This document shows positions 38,101 to 53,100 of a DNA stretch of 64,000 bases, piece after piece. The notes under the pieces were generated by a model. It was not told the origin of the DNA and searched no databases. It worked only from the letters and a program-made list of their open reading frames with translations. How positions within the stretch are numbered: the stretch's first letter is position 1; each line of letters begins with the position of its first letter. The position numbers were made by a program, and so were the translations under genes. Source of the DNA: Setaria digitata (taxonomy: Eukaryota > Nematoda > Chromadorea > Rhabditida > Setariidae); NCBI GenBank assembly GCA_003640385.1, contig RCAB01000080.1, forward strand, positions 1 to 64,000. The letters are read 5' to 3'.

Positions 38101-41100
38101 GTTGATTATCGTAAGAGACAAGAATATTTGCTTCATTCTTTTAAAACTTTTTACTTTACTAACCAACCGAGTGCAAATCGTTCTGTTTCGTTACTATATG
38201 TGTGTTTGATTCCAACTGAAGTAAAGCTTAGTTTTTCCTTGTCGAAGTTTGATTTCCATGATTACTTCAAAAATTTTGATCGCTTATGCAACTGGTATTT
38301 TTTTTATGCCAGCGTTTGCTTCTACTTGTTTGTTTTATTGTTGTTATGAAGTTTTTTCTCGTCGCTTAGCTTCTCCAACTTTTTCATGTCCTTCTTTACA
38401 GTAGTTGAAAACTGTTCATTTCAGAATGCTTCTGCAGATGGAACGCTTATTGTGGTGAGTTCTGAAGCACTTTTCCAGGCCTTCTATCTTTTCTGCTTTC
38501 TTTCTACTTTTCCTTGCTTTACTGCATATATAGGTGCGCTAGATCCAAAATTAAAAAAAAAAAAATGTGTCGAAGAATCATTTGTATACATTATTGGAAG
38601 GAAGAGATGGACTTAGGAAGGAGAGCAACAGCGAGTTCTGCAATGTTTCCAGTGCTTTTCCTTACTTCTATTCCAAAAAGAATACTTATGTACATCAGTT
38701 CATTCTCTCATTCTTCCCATTTTCAGCAGCTTCAAAAAGAGTTCGATGATTTCGAGCACTGCATCCGGGATTTGCGGGAATTTGTTATCAAAAATACCAG
38801 TGATTGGGGTACACCAAATCGCTTACAGCTACAGCTGGATCATATTACTGTAAACTTTTACTTTTTTAAAAAATATTATCCAGCTATCCCATGAAAAACG
38901 ATATAGTAAAGCTTGAATGATATATATATACTTAGTATATGTATATACTAAACCGTTTAGTAGATTCGCGAATAATAAAATTTTTGGAAACAATGGATAT
39001 TTGTGTTATCACAGCGTTTATTAATTAATTAGCAGTAAAGTTTGTGATCATTTGAGCTTCATCCACTCACTCTATCGGGAATTTAATGAGCTAACTATTA
39101 CTAACTATCACTGAGACAAAAAAAGAAAGCCGTGAAAGGAAAGTAATGTAAATATTGTTGTAAGATTTATAAAGAATAATTTATTAAGGCAACAGAGCAA
39201 GATGAAAGGCGAGAAAAGGTTTATTTTGTCTGATCTTTCAGTTCAATTCATTCACTATTATGGTCATTCATTCTCTTTAGTTTTCAGTCCATAAATATTT
39301 TCTCACTATCGCATTTACGAAACTCTATATTGACTGATCACAAATTAATTCGATGACTTATTACGTGATCGGAGAGATCAGATCACGGAATTTTATTTTA
39401 TACAACTAATTTGTTTTATTATATGCCTTCTATCCCCTACTACTACTTTACTCATTAATTTAATAAGAGGCTATTCCTTCTGCACTTTCATCTTCGCGCA
39501 AGTTCCAAAAGTAAATTTTTCTAGAATCAGTTCGAAGATCTGATGGCAAGATTCGTTGAATTCAAACAACCAATTGGCTTGGAAGAGCGGGCCGAAAGGC
39601 TCTCACGAGAAATTTCAGATATGGAGAATAGTGTTGACGAATTGACGGGTGTGCAGGCGGAAAGCTGTAAACAAGCCCTGGATCATGCTAGTGAGATCAC
39701 TAGACGACTTGCTATGGTACGTCTGTTTCAGCAAGTTCCTTGTAGGGATCAATCTCTAAGGTTCAACTTGATGTACCCATATTGAAATGCTTAATTTCCT
39801 TGTAGGTGAAGGTCAAATTTGAATAACTTAGCCAAGAGAATAAGGTGATTTCCATAATATGCATATTTCTCAATGACTGGGATCATAACCGAACTACAGT
39901 CTTGTTTATTAACAATCCTGCGGCATCTTTACTGATGATCCATCTGTTTAGGCAAGAATGCATTTGGAAGAACTAACCGAATCCGCGATGATGTTTGTAA
40001 AGGAACAGATTTTAACACCAAGTGCTGCGCAGGTTTTAGACAAGAAAGTTAGCAAATTAGATGAGAAACTGAAGAATTTGAGTTCCAGGGTTTGTTTTAG
40101 AGAATATTCAATTAGAAATTTCTCTTTGTAACAAGCGTCTATCTTGTCAAGAATTATAAAATAAGACGAAACCTCTCTTATTTTTATTTTTGTACATTTT
40201 CTTACTTCTTGAAATTTAAAAAGAAAAACCCTTTTTAAACTTAATACGAATCGCTACACCGAACTTCCAAAGATTCTTAACTTTAAAGAATGCCGAGATG
40301 GCAGAACGAATGCAGAATTGCATAACAACATTGGATGCTTTAAATAACGATATGAGGAAATTGGATGCTGTATTCGAGAGCGTAGAATCGAGATTAAATG
40401 CTTTCGCCAAATCAGAAAACGTGGAGACTGCAGATGCTGATCGAGCAACCCTGGAGGAATTGCTGGAAGATTTAAATAGGTGAAGAATTTCATAGAAGAA
40501 AACAAATTTACTCATGTTTTATCTTAGAAATCTAATTTGATTTAATGATCAATACAGGGGTGAATCATTGTTAACGAAGGCCGAGAATATCATACAACGA
40601 TTGGCAATGGATTCCTTTAAAGTTGATGAAAACACTGTGGAGCACAGGAAGCGTCGAGCTGTACGCTTACAAGGCGATTTGCGGTCATGGATTGATGCTG
40701 TTAAAGTAAATTTTTCAATTTTTTCGACCACTTTTGAATCTCTTCTGAGATGCTGAAATTTTGTCTCCTCAAATCTTTGTAATGAATAGCAATTAGAGTT
40801 GAAGCTTTTGCTCAAATTTTGTCTCATTTTATATTTTTTTTTTTTTTTGCATTTCAAAATTTAAATATAAATCATTTTCAGCATTACCACTTAAGTTATC
40901 CAAGCAACAGTTAATCGTTTAATTCAAAATCTTTTTTTCAGGAAATTTTTCCGCTTAAAATAGTGCTCCATTTTTACAATCTAGGTTACTGCGAATACAA
41001 TAACGTTCTATTATTCACCAACAAGGTTGGCAGAGGAATTTCCTCGAATCTTACTGCGCGTTTTTGTAATTCTTGGTTATTTTTAGTGTATGAGTGAGGA

Positions 41101-44100
41101 CAAAGTAGCACTTCTACAACAGTTTCAAACTTTGCATAGCCAGTTGAAAGAATCGTTTACGGAAATGGAGAAAATTGAAAATGCTGAGGTCAGCAGTTTT
41201 AATAAGTTCTAATCCATCTGTTCTGTTATACACTTCTGTCGACAATTCTTAAATTACGAAAATTTTGCTTAACGAGCGTTTGTTGTATTTATCCAAACTT
41301 TGTGGTAACAACCGACTTTATGTTATGTCTAAGAATCGAAGAACACAGTAAAATATCAGTCATCACTTATTTGTTATCTAGATCTTGTTAACTGCGCTAG
41401 AGAGGTGCAGATCGGACAAAAATGCTTTCATCGAACGATACCGTCGACTGCTGAGATCAGATCCGGAAACGGAAGCAAAGTTTTCAATGATCCTTTCAGA
41501 AGTTAGTTTTTTTTTTTCCATTCATTTCTGGAAGTGGTCTTTGATCGTAACAATAAAGAGATATTAAATTAACTTACAAATTACAAAATAAAAGATCGGT
41601 TAAAGTTTTTATTTTTTTTTAATTTGCATTTGTTGCTGGAGGTAGCTTACAATACTTGTTCTCCGCTGTCAGGCTGACTGCTCCCTGTTAATAGGTGAAC
41701 GCAGATTTTGAATTTTTAGAAAAAAATCATCATTCCAGAGAGAATTAGATACTTCAGAAGTTTAGAAGTCAACTTAACTCGGGCTCTTATCTTTTAACCT
41801 ATGTCTCTTGTTGATTTTATATCCCGTCAACACTAGTTGGCTAAATTAATTAAAAGTAAACGAAAAACTGAAAGAATTTGTAGGCAAATAGTTGTTTTAG
41901 ATAGAAAAGCGCTGGAATGAAATGGAAAAGAAGTGTCAGAAAGCTCGAAGTAGTTCACCCTCTGGACCAGCTCCACCACAGTTACGTCATGACACCATTG
42001 GAGGAGGTTTTCGAGATCAAATCAGCTTGTTGCATGATTTGTACAAAATTGCCAACGACTACCTAGATTTCAAACGCTTCCCGGTTTCGTCCGTAAATGA
42101 ATGGTCAAAACGTGTTCAGGTTTGTTAACGAAGAATATTTCATGATTTATGCAAAAAGTGTACATATTAGAATTTGATTACTGTGGTAGAAGGGTAACAA
42201 AAGATGATAAAATGTAAGAAGAATCATGAGTTTAGTTTATCATGCTACGTAGATCTTTTGTTCTGTTCCGCTGAAATGATGCCAGTGTGATTGATTTCCA
42301 TCTTTTTCTGCAAGAATCAACAATTAATTAGTTTTTAGGATGTTGACGAATGGCTTATTGATTATAGAGGAAGATTAAAAGGAGCAGTTGAAGAGGGACG
42401 TCGTTTAGCTAGTAGCGGTCGGATGGAACTTGATGTTCACGATGCCTTAGGTAGTCTGGATGAAGTGGTTGATTTAGCAAATCAGGTACTGTTATTGCTG
42501 TGGTTCAGTAGGTGTGCTGATATTATTATTATTATTTTTTTCTTTGAATCAAAATATGAATTTAAATTCTTCACATAAATGAAGTTTTTGAGAGGTCCAA
42601 AATCTAGGTGTCTCTTAAGTATCAGGTAAATCTTGTGTTTAAAGTTATGTTTAGTTTTGGACCACAAGTGAAATCTGCCAATTTTAAATCGGAATTTTTT
42701 TTTTTTAATGTATGGCATTTTTGATCTTTTAATCTGTTTAATGTGTTAGTCAGTCGTTTAATTTTTTAATGTTTAATTCGTTAGTCAGTTTTTCAGGTAG
42801 AAGGAGCGTTGAAGGAAAACAAAACCATTTTATTATCTGTCCAAGCTAAAGCTGAAACTCTAGAACGAGACATTGGTGCATTAGATGATGTGCTGGATAA
42901 GCTTTCAACTCGTGATCTATCGGAACCAACGATTGCTAATGTTAGGCGATCAGTTTGTATAAATTTACTAGGGAAAGCATATCTTAAGTTCTTGACAGAT
43001 TAAATTTAATTATAAATTATTGAAACTGAAAAAGTTACCTTTAGGGAACAGTACATATGCCTCTTAAGGCATTCACATAATTGATGAAGTAGTTTTGACA
43101 AGACTTTCTTGGTTTCATCGATGTTATCGAAAACAGATCGGTAAGAAGGGAAATTTCTAATTTTTCTGCCAAAATTTCTATCAAAACTCGATTTTTGAAA
43201 AAAAGCAAGAAAATCTGTTTGTTATATCCTTTCAATCCAGAGAATGATTCATTCATCCTAACCATCTAGTGACATATATTTTGCTATTCTAACTTTTTTT
43301 TAAGCTGAAATTTGCTGTATTATTTTCATAAACTTGCAAGCAAAATATCTCATGAATTCAGTTGTTTCGTTTAAATAACTTCATTTGATTTATCACGATA
43401 TAAGATCTTTATGATTATTCATTAACAGTTCGTCGCAAAGGAATAAATTCAAGTAGCGAATAGGTCGAGAAGACATTATCATTTATCAGCTCTAGGAACG
43501 TAGGAATTTGCGCCATCTCTAACCTAATCAGACGGTGATTTGAATTGGATGATTTGCTGAAATAAACTACTTGATTCACTGCGTTAAATGATCAGGAAGT
43601 TTTGATGTCGCTAAATCTGAAGAACCTCTGAAATTAGAATTTTATTGGTGCTAAATTCAAAAATAGTTGACAAGATTTTCTGTAAAATCACTTTGTACCC
43701 AGTTGTGCTGATTAAATGAGTTTCTTTTTCAGAATTGAATTTCATATATTTTTTCTGATTTATAGGCTACTCAACGCGATTTGCTGGACCGACAAACACA
43801 GCTAGATTATTTGCAGCGAAAAAGTGATGATTTGCACAGCTGTCTACCGGGAGCATCCGTAAATCAACCGAATACAGTAATGGACAAAATTCAAGATAAA
43901 GTTCGTGATTTGGAGGAGAAAATAGACACATCGATCAAGAAAACTCGAGGGCATTTAACAGCTCGAGCAGAAAAGCAACCTCAAACTCATGCGGAAGAGC
44001 AGAGAGAATCGGATGTAATATCAACTGCAAGTACTGGTGGACAATCACTTACACTCGAAGTACAGGTCCATTTTGCAAAATCCGGGCATGTTCGGTTCCG

Positions 44101-47100
44101 AAGTCTCTTCCACGCTACATAACACCTTTTATGAGAATATACTGCTATTAGCTTTAGCGGTATATTTTTTTAAATGTCAATGCAAATGACATTTAATTAC
44201 TTAGAAAAGGTAAAGGTGCGGGGGTGTTTTGGCTGAAAAAAAATTTTTTTTTCTTCGATTCGATTCTTCGATTCTTCTTTTCTTAAATGAACTTTACGTT
44301 TTTTTTTGACACTAATTCATTAATATTTCAGGAAGCAGAAGATGAACGATCACGTGCTCAATTGAAGAAGGCAGAATCCAGTGGTTCTGAACCTTTAGTA
44401 ATGGCAATGAAAGTTAACGTTATCGAGGCATCTGAATCCCTCACATCTTTATACATTGAAATGGATGAAATTGAAAAGGAACTAACTCGAAGTGATCCGT
44501 TGCCTTTCAAAGACTTACAGCAAAAGAAACAAAAATTGGAGGTTTGTTCCATTAAACAAGTCCACTCCTTTTCGAAGTACACAACTGCCCACAGCCACCG
44601 TTGTCAACATTTAATGATCATTGGGCCAGTTGCCCCTCAGTTACCTTTCACTTAGCTCTTTGCTACAGAAACTTTCCAAATTACCATATGCCCACACCAA
44701 TCTTTCTTCATTTAATCATAAAAACTATAAAATTCCTTTGCTTCTCTCATCCTTCCTCTTCTGTACTGCTTTTTAGAAGATAAGTGATAAAAGTGTGATG
44801 GTGTATATCAGTAGAGTATTGCGACCCACTTGCTTACATCATACATGATTCATTTTTCGATCATTCCCGAGTTTCGCTTGCTAGCATCAAGGCTTTCTCA
44901 TCTTTTCTATTCCTTACTCCTTTCATTTCAGTTTTTAATTTTCAATAATTTTATACGAGCAATGCACTGATATTCATCATCTGTGATTAAGCAACTTAGA
45001 GTTAGCGGAAATCATATACAGCTCTTCAGCTGTCAGTTAATTAATAATAATCGTTGCATTAGAACTTTATGAGATTCGGTTTGTCTGAGTAAATTTATTT
45101 AATTTATTCAGAAATATTCCATCAGTCCTTATTTATACCTGGTCTTCAACAAATATACATATATTGACAATTATTAAAGAACTGTTTGTAGATTTGTTGA
45201 AAATGAATGAACTGAGGTATGCTTAAAGCATTTGGGTCTACCCTTTGTAATCGAGCAGAGTTTGATTCATTCCTAGTAATCATTCCAAGAATAAGGCTCA
45301 TTCAACTCTGTTTTTTATTTGCAACCTAGAAGATAGTGGAAGTAAGTGGAGTAAATTTGATATAAATTTTTCAAAAAAGAAACTTCTTGGGTATTGTTTG
45401 TTGATTTGCAAAGAATGATGCTCTCTTGCTAGAGCTGAAGAGCATAGAATGATGTTGGTTGTGAGTGAGTAGTAAGTAGGCTCCCTTTCCGAAGCGACCG
45501 TTTGCAAATTTTGTGTCGTGCAGTCTAGCAGCACTGATTAGTGTCTATGCAAAACCATTAGCTACTTTTGAGAATGAATTTTCCCATTCATTCTCTGTCA
45601 TTATTAACAGTTTTTCATAAATAGGCATTTTTTTCTCTTTCACATCTTCATTTTTTCCTTGATTCAGTTGCTTAATGAAATGAAGATATCAGCAACGTAG
45701 CTCTAAAACATTCCTTTCGATTAGTGGTGCTCGTCAAGATGACTGTTACAAATGAAATCCATCAACTAAGACATACGGAAAAAATTTATTGTGCTTCATT
45801 AGAATTATTCCATTCAAAATAGTTGAGGCTAAGGGAATTTTTTGCTTTTAATAAAAAGGGTATAAATGTAGTCTGAGGTTTTAAAAGTTCGGTACTTCTT
45901 TTTGAAAGGCTTATAGTTAAGCGTTAGTAATTATGGTATTTTTAATTGTCACTCTACTCAAAACTGATGCTAGTTCTGTGTATACTAATTTTTATTTTGC
46001 TAAATAGATACATGAATTTCTTATTTGTCACTTACAATACCGTTGATTTCAGTATAGTATTTCGTTCTCTTCCTTTAAAAAAAATCACTATTTATTCAGT
46101 CTAAAAAATTTGACAAAAGAGATTGCTTCCATAACCTAAAATGCCCCGAATTTCACTTCTTTATCCTGAAGTTTCGAACTTTGGACAGCTTCAACGTTGG
46201 GAATTTATTACTCATGATATTTCTAGGAAATGAATGAAAGTTTCAAAAAAGTTGAACGAGCTATCGACGATTCACAAATGACTATGGATTTGGTGGAGAA
46301 TGAAGCGGCACGGGAGCGGCTTAAAATACTTCGAGATTGGAAAGATCGCCGTACAGAGTAAACATTTTTCTCATCTCTTTCTCCAAGGCTGATATTTCCC
46401 TATTTTTTATTTAATTAAAGTCTATTTGTCTTAAAGTAAGTCTTTTTTTTAATAGTGAAGTAAATGAGCTGTTAAAAGCTCAAAGCAGCTTGGAGGAAAA
46501 CATGAAAATTAGCCATAAATTGTTGGATGAAATCGACAAAACACTAACCGAGGTGGATAGTCGAAATAAATCACCGGAATTGGAAGAACTGGAAATTCTT
46601 GCATTGTCTTTAGAGGACCGTTTACAAAGAGCACTGGCACAAATACAGCACACTTCACTTAAGGTTGTCTTCCTGAATTCGTTCAAAATTGTTCATTTTT
46701 TTTTTATCCAAAGATCTTTTGAATTTTCACTGTTAAAATGTTCTGTTATCATCATCAAAGTCATTCTTATTTTAGCACTGCTAATTATTATTTTACTCTG
46801 TTACTTCTTTCGTAGCAGATTGCTGATAGGATTTATCACAACAGCCCTTTTTATGTTTAAATTTATCACAACAGCCCTTTTTATATTTAAAGACAACGCT
46901 TCCATAAAAAGGAATTGCTCTTCGAAGGAAACTCTGAGAAATTTTTTGTAGAATGAGTATTTCATCTGTACTGCATTTCTTATTTTGGAATAGCAGTATC
47001 ACCGATGCTACTTTTTCACCTAGATCAAGTGCACACACTGAAAATACTAATGAATAAATGATGAGAAGACTATATTAAGTTCCACATATCTCCTGCTAGA

Positions 47101-50100
47101 CCCAATATAGTGCAAAAATCTTTTACTTTCATTTCCAAAATAATTTAAAAAGTGGTGTCTTAAATTTAATTAGACTAATAAATATTCAGGCAGAACCATT
47201 ACTTACGCAAGTAGATGAGCAAGAAGCCACACAGCTTCGTGATAGGTTGCGTAGTATCGGTGAAAAATGGAAATGCTATGAAGATCTTGTTCGGGAAAAG
47301 AGGCGTCGCCTCGATGAACGTTTTGCAGATGAGTCAGAATTAAACAACGAAGTGGAATTACTTCAATTTTGGTATGTAATTAAAGCATTTTAAGACATAA
47401 CTATTTTAATTTAAGCTAATGCTGTTTCAAAATTTCTAGTTTTCGATTTGTTGGAGAAATAAGTGCAGTGAATTTTTCCAGTAATAGTTGCAGTGATGCT
47501 GGTGACATTGCGTCATCTCTTTCAAGCCTTTTAGTTAACTGAAAGTTTTTAAATTTTATTCGTAGACAATTATTCTATATCCTGAATCAGTTGAACAGTT
47601 GAACATTCGACAAGGAAAATTCTCGCTGTTAATGAAGCACAATTTATCTGTCGTAACTTAGCCACTTAAAATTTTTTTGGTTGTGATGGTTTTAGCTCCC
47701 TCAGGTAACGAAGAAGTGTTATAAACAACTTCAATTTATTCATTTATGAAACCCTTAAGACTATAAACATTATTAGTGTTAGCTATAATTTGTAGGTGCG
47801 ACGAAGTGGAAACAGAATGTGTCACTATTGTTAGTCCATTGAATTTACCCATTTTAAAAGAACTTGCATCGAAACTAGAGGTAAATCTTCGAGACAAAAA
47901 AAAAAAAATTTCAGAAAAAAAGGAAACTATAGGTATTGAAAATTAAGAGAAAAAATTGAAGTTTTCGAAATGAATTCGAAAATTTTCTTTTTTGAATAAC
48001 ATTTCATTTCTTTTTATAAAGTTTTAATTTTTGTTAGTGCACTCCATCATCGTGAGTTGCTTAGTTTCTCATCTACTTTTCAATAGGTTTTCCGTAATTT
48101 GCAAGAGAAAATCTTGCTAGGATTACGAGAAATGCAGCTAATGTAGTTAATAAAACATTGCGCTAAGAAACTATGCTGAACAAATATTCCGATACTACGC
48201 CATAAATTATTTTTAGGAGCGTTTAAATGATTATGAAACGAAGCGAGCAAGTTTGCAAACAATTGAGCGCTTGAAAGATCATCTAATTAGCACTCAGTTT
48301 GCAGATCCAAGCACCAGACATCGAATACGACGATCTGTTTCCGAGATTGGCAAACGTATCAGCTTGGTAGATTATTTTTAGATAATGTTAATTTTTGCAT
48401 TCGAAACAGATAATTTTACTGCAAGAAGATTTCTTTCTACGCCAAGTTTTCTGATAATAAACAACTATGGTCTGCCTTCAGTATGGCTGAGAATTGGTTT
48501 GGGTTATTTTATATACAGAGAATTTGGTTTGACTTAAATCTTTTCTTAAAATTGAATTGGCATATTCATATAATATCTACGGAATAATTTTTAACTGCCA
48601 TTACTGGAAACTTGATTATTCCTTGATCGCGGAACTTCAGCTTGTCGTGAGTGAAACTTGCTATCTCATTCCTAAAATTTGTTGAAATTGCTTACGGTGA
48701 AGATGATAGTTTTAGAATTCTGTATTAGAAGCATTTTTAAAATCTAACCTAAATTTCTGATGGTATTCTAGATCCGAAGTCTTTTACATGATCGGAAAGC
48801 GGAACTTGATTCTGCCACAAATGCTGCCGAGAACTTTCACGATAATTTGAATAAATTGCAGAAATTTTGCAAACGAACAGAAAAAGCAATTCAATTGTAA
48901 GTTCATCTTTTACCCACTTTTCATTCGGTACTACTAACCTTCTGGCGGTAGTTGCTAGTAAAAGCGATCGATTAGTGGTCTATCCTAACTTTGGTTAAAT
49001 AGCTCTTACTTTAGTGCATTAATGATTTAAATATAGTATTCATTTCTTTTTTTAAAAAGCTGAATACACATCTGCATGACCTGTAAACTTCAGTGAACGA
49101 AATGGGAGTACTTGGACCTTGACAAATCAGACTTCACCGTTTATTACATTTCAGTTCAATTTCGTTTCTCTTTCTAAGTCATATGTATGATTAAGTAATT
49201 CATTAAACTTGTTTTTGTTAAGCTAGATAAAAGACAAGAGAGTTGTTCCTTACATTGTTTTAGGGTAGAAAGTGCTACGATTTTTGTTCCTTCGGGTACT
49301 GAGTTGGATTATGTTCGCTTGCATGAAGCAGAGACTGATGAAGTTGCCCGTAAAGTGGAACAACAGTGGAAAGATGTCTGCTTAAAAGGAGCAGTAGTCG
49401 ATAAGCACCTCAGAACTGTTAGCTTTGAAATTATGGTTAGGAAAAGAAGTGCTAAATTTTTGTAATCAAATGAATCACGCAGAAATTATGGATTTCTGAT
49501 TAAAGATAATGATTCTGTATCGATCAATTTTTAGACTGTGGAAGACACTCTACGTCAGTGGGCCAACGATAAAGAAAAACTTACTGCAGCGGCTTGTTTA
49601 CCAACTTTAGAACATGATTCGTCTTCATTCAATTCAGGTGGCTATTTCTTCCTCAAATATTTAGGTTATTTTCTATAATCCATAGAATTTCTCGAATTTG
49701 CCATAGTAGCCGAACACAATCGGGCTGTACTACAAACACCGTTTCTTTTTCTAAATATGCAGAATAAGAATTTATTTGTAATTTAATGGTAGAGGGTGAT
49801 AAGAGATGAAGAAGGAAGAATCGCTATCGCTCTTATTTGAATCCCAATGATAAGTTGTCGAGCAAAGTTCAGACTTTTGATTTTAGAAACTGCCGGCGAG
49901 GAAGAATTGACCAGTGGAGTGAAAACGGTTCTGTCAAGTATTGCCGAAGAAAAGGAATCCCATACAAGTGAATGTGGCACTCTTAACGAATCTGTAATGC
50001 CTGAAGAACTGTCATCACCGAAATTATCACCAAAAGAGAGGCTTCTAATGGATACCGTGGTGCATACAGGTCACTGGTTAACGGAAACAGAACGCGACGC

Positions 50101-53100
50101 TTCGTTGACCGTCGATTTGGCTGATTCAGAAGTGATAAGAAGTGCAGTTATCCAAATGCAGGTCTGTTATTATTTGTTTAGTTATTTTCTGTATAATAAT
50201 GTGGAACTTATTTCTAGATGCAAAGAATTGTTCTCTGTACAATCTATCTCTATGCTAAAAAAAGCATCCAGCATGAGCAGTCACTGATAAAGCTCAATGA
50301 TGTAACTTAATTCATTTCAGTCTTTAAGATAGGATAGAAGTTACTACAGTACTTCTTGCTTGAAAATTTACAACGGTTGAGGAAGTCTGTCTTGATATGT
50401 TTTGAAAAGATTAAAAAAGTATTACTACAGCTCTGGTGACTACTTCAAAAATCTCAGGCTTTTATCGATCAGTTGAAAATGCGGCACTTGGATTTAATCC
50501 GTATTTTGGATGAAAGTCAATGTAAAGTAGTGCAAGAAAAAACTGAAGTAATGGCGGTGGAGTGCACCAGAATATTAGGCGAATGCCAGAGGCGAAAAAT
50601 AACATTAAATAAAATTCTGGAGGACAGTCGAGCTTGGAATAAATTAAGAAAGTCACTTAGTACCTGGCTTACTGATGTCCAAGAAAGGTTAATTTTTGGG
50701 AAGAAATATTTTTGATGTTTGGCACTGGATTTCTGATCCCATATTTTACTTCCATTCCTTCTTTTCCTTTTCCTTTTTTTCCTTTCTCTTTCCCATATTT
50801 TACTTCCATTTCTTCTTTTCCTTTTTTTCATGTTTAGAAAACTTTTGTGTTTTTATTTTAAAATAAGAAAGCAGCTGTTACAGAGTGATTGATGGGGGAA
50901 AGGTTGACAAAGTCGACGTACAAACGCTCAAGCGAGAACTTAGCGAGATTCAATTAATCGTCGACGCAGCAGGCGAGATGAGATTAAAGATGGATGAGCT
51001 AAATGAGCGTAGTAATGCTTTATTGGACAGTTATCGTGCTGATGAAGGACATAACTTGTCTCATGCAATCTCGAAATTGAATTCTTTATGGAGCAAATTT
51101 AATGATAAGCAAGCATTTAAATTCAAATTCTTCTTTCGAAATTAAACATTTCAGTTTAAAAATATCCAATTGTGGAGTAAATAGTTTAGTTCAGCTGCAA
51201 ATTTGGTTCATGTTGCATAATTCGGGAAATATAGAAAATTTGTTATCAAAAGGAATATTAATGAAGAGGAAACAAGTGAAGAAAGAGAAGTTTTTTGTAG
51301 TGTTCGAATTCGTCGGGCAGTGTTAGAGGCAGCCCTTCGAACAAGAAGTGATTTCCATTCTGCGCTAGGACAGTTGGAAAAATGGATGGATGGAGTTGAG
51401 GCATCTTTGACGGAATTGAATGATTCAACAGTAAATGTGCAATTATTAAAGGATTCCATTAAACGAAAAAAGTGGATCGAAGATGAGAAGGTGAAATTTA
51501 CACTAACTGAATAAGTAAAAGGTGGACTGGAAATTTCTCTTTTTGCTGATCTCTAAGATAAATTTTATAGAATTAAAGAAATTCTAATCTAAATACACTA
51601 GTAGAAATCGAAGTGGTTTTGTGCATTTCATGAGTGAAGATTTATATAAACAACCTCCGATCGTAAACACTGCCTAAAGGAAGCATTTCGATATCAATCC
51701 TACTTGAATCTTTTGGAATTCCGTGTAATTATAGAATGTTCGAGCTGATATGGATGCTCATAAGGATGTCATCGCCTCAGTAGAAGAAATGGGTGCTCAG
51801 CTAACACGTCGAGTGGAAGATAATAAAGAACGAGAAAATCTAAGAGAACGATTAAGTCATGTTGGTATCCGATGGCGACATTTGCTTGGAGTGGCAGACG
51901 CTATCAGGTGTCTTTTGATAATTTTTGACTTTAATTTTACTGAGCGTCTTCATGAGAAAACGAGAGAGAGCTCTTGACGCTATTTTCAAATCACTAATCT
52001 CTTTTTCGCGTTACCATTCCTAATTGCTTTTTTGACCATTTTGACTGAAGATTGGTATCTTCAAAAGCATATAGTGATAATTAATTATTTCTGACTTTAG
52101 TTCAACTCTTTGATATTTCTGGTGTCTAAAACATAATTTTTGGATGCGCAGTATTTATTCTTTGAAATATCGGTTAGGCAGTGTAGCAGTTATTCTGTGG
52201 TGGACCGTGGAGTGAAAGAATGCATTTGTTCCATCCCTCATTTCATGCCTTGTAGTCGTCACCTTTTAGGACTCGTCTACTGAATGCCCAGGAGGAATGG
52301 GAAAAGTTATTCACCCAGCTGACTGAAAATTTATTTTGGGTTGAAGCACAAAGTAAAGCATTACTTGAGGAGCAGCCAGTCGGTGGTTCATTGGCTAGAG
52401 TGCAAGAACAGACAAATTTCGTCCAGGTACCATTATATTCATAGATTAATTCTCTCTTACTGATTTAGGAAGTCAGTGAGCCTTTCCATTGCACTAATTA
52501 ACACATATAGTTTTGCGATCTTTTGCAGTACTACAGGTAATTGTTTTAAATAAAATATATTTTTGCTTTCACAATTTTATCACCAAGTCTCTTTTAAAAA
52601 CGTGTCCATTACAGGTATAAGATTGGAATTCATTTTTAATATAAGTATACAAATTACTTTGTTCCTTCAAAAATTAATTTCTGATTTTCCAAATATTATC
52701 ACAAACCTGTTCAGTTGCAGATTTCACTTTTGTTTTACCTTAATTTTTAGAAAAAGAGGCCTTTTTCTAGAAACTTGAACGGGAAATGAAACTTCGTCAA
52801 CATGAGGTTGACGGATGTGTGACGCTGGCCCATAGTTACCTTATGCAGCATGACCTACGACCTCGATTCCGAAGTACTAGCGCTTTAGCACCAGATGAAG
52901 GAAATGGTTACTTTTTTCATGCTTGTTAAACGAATTTCAATACTTTTCCAATGAGTTGTTTAATTTTTTTTTTTCTTTTTTTTCGCGAAAAAGCTTTTTT
53001 CTTAAATCCCTTGAAAATTTTATCGAATGTATTATTTTTTGGTTTTATGATAACTTTAATTCATTTTCTTGTAAGAAACAGATGTCCATAATTTTTCGTG

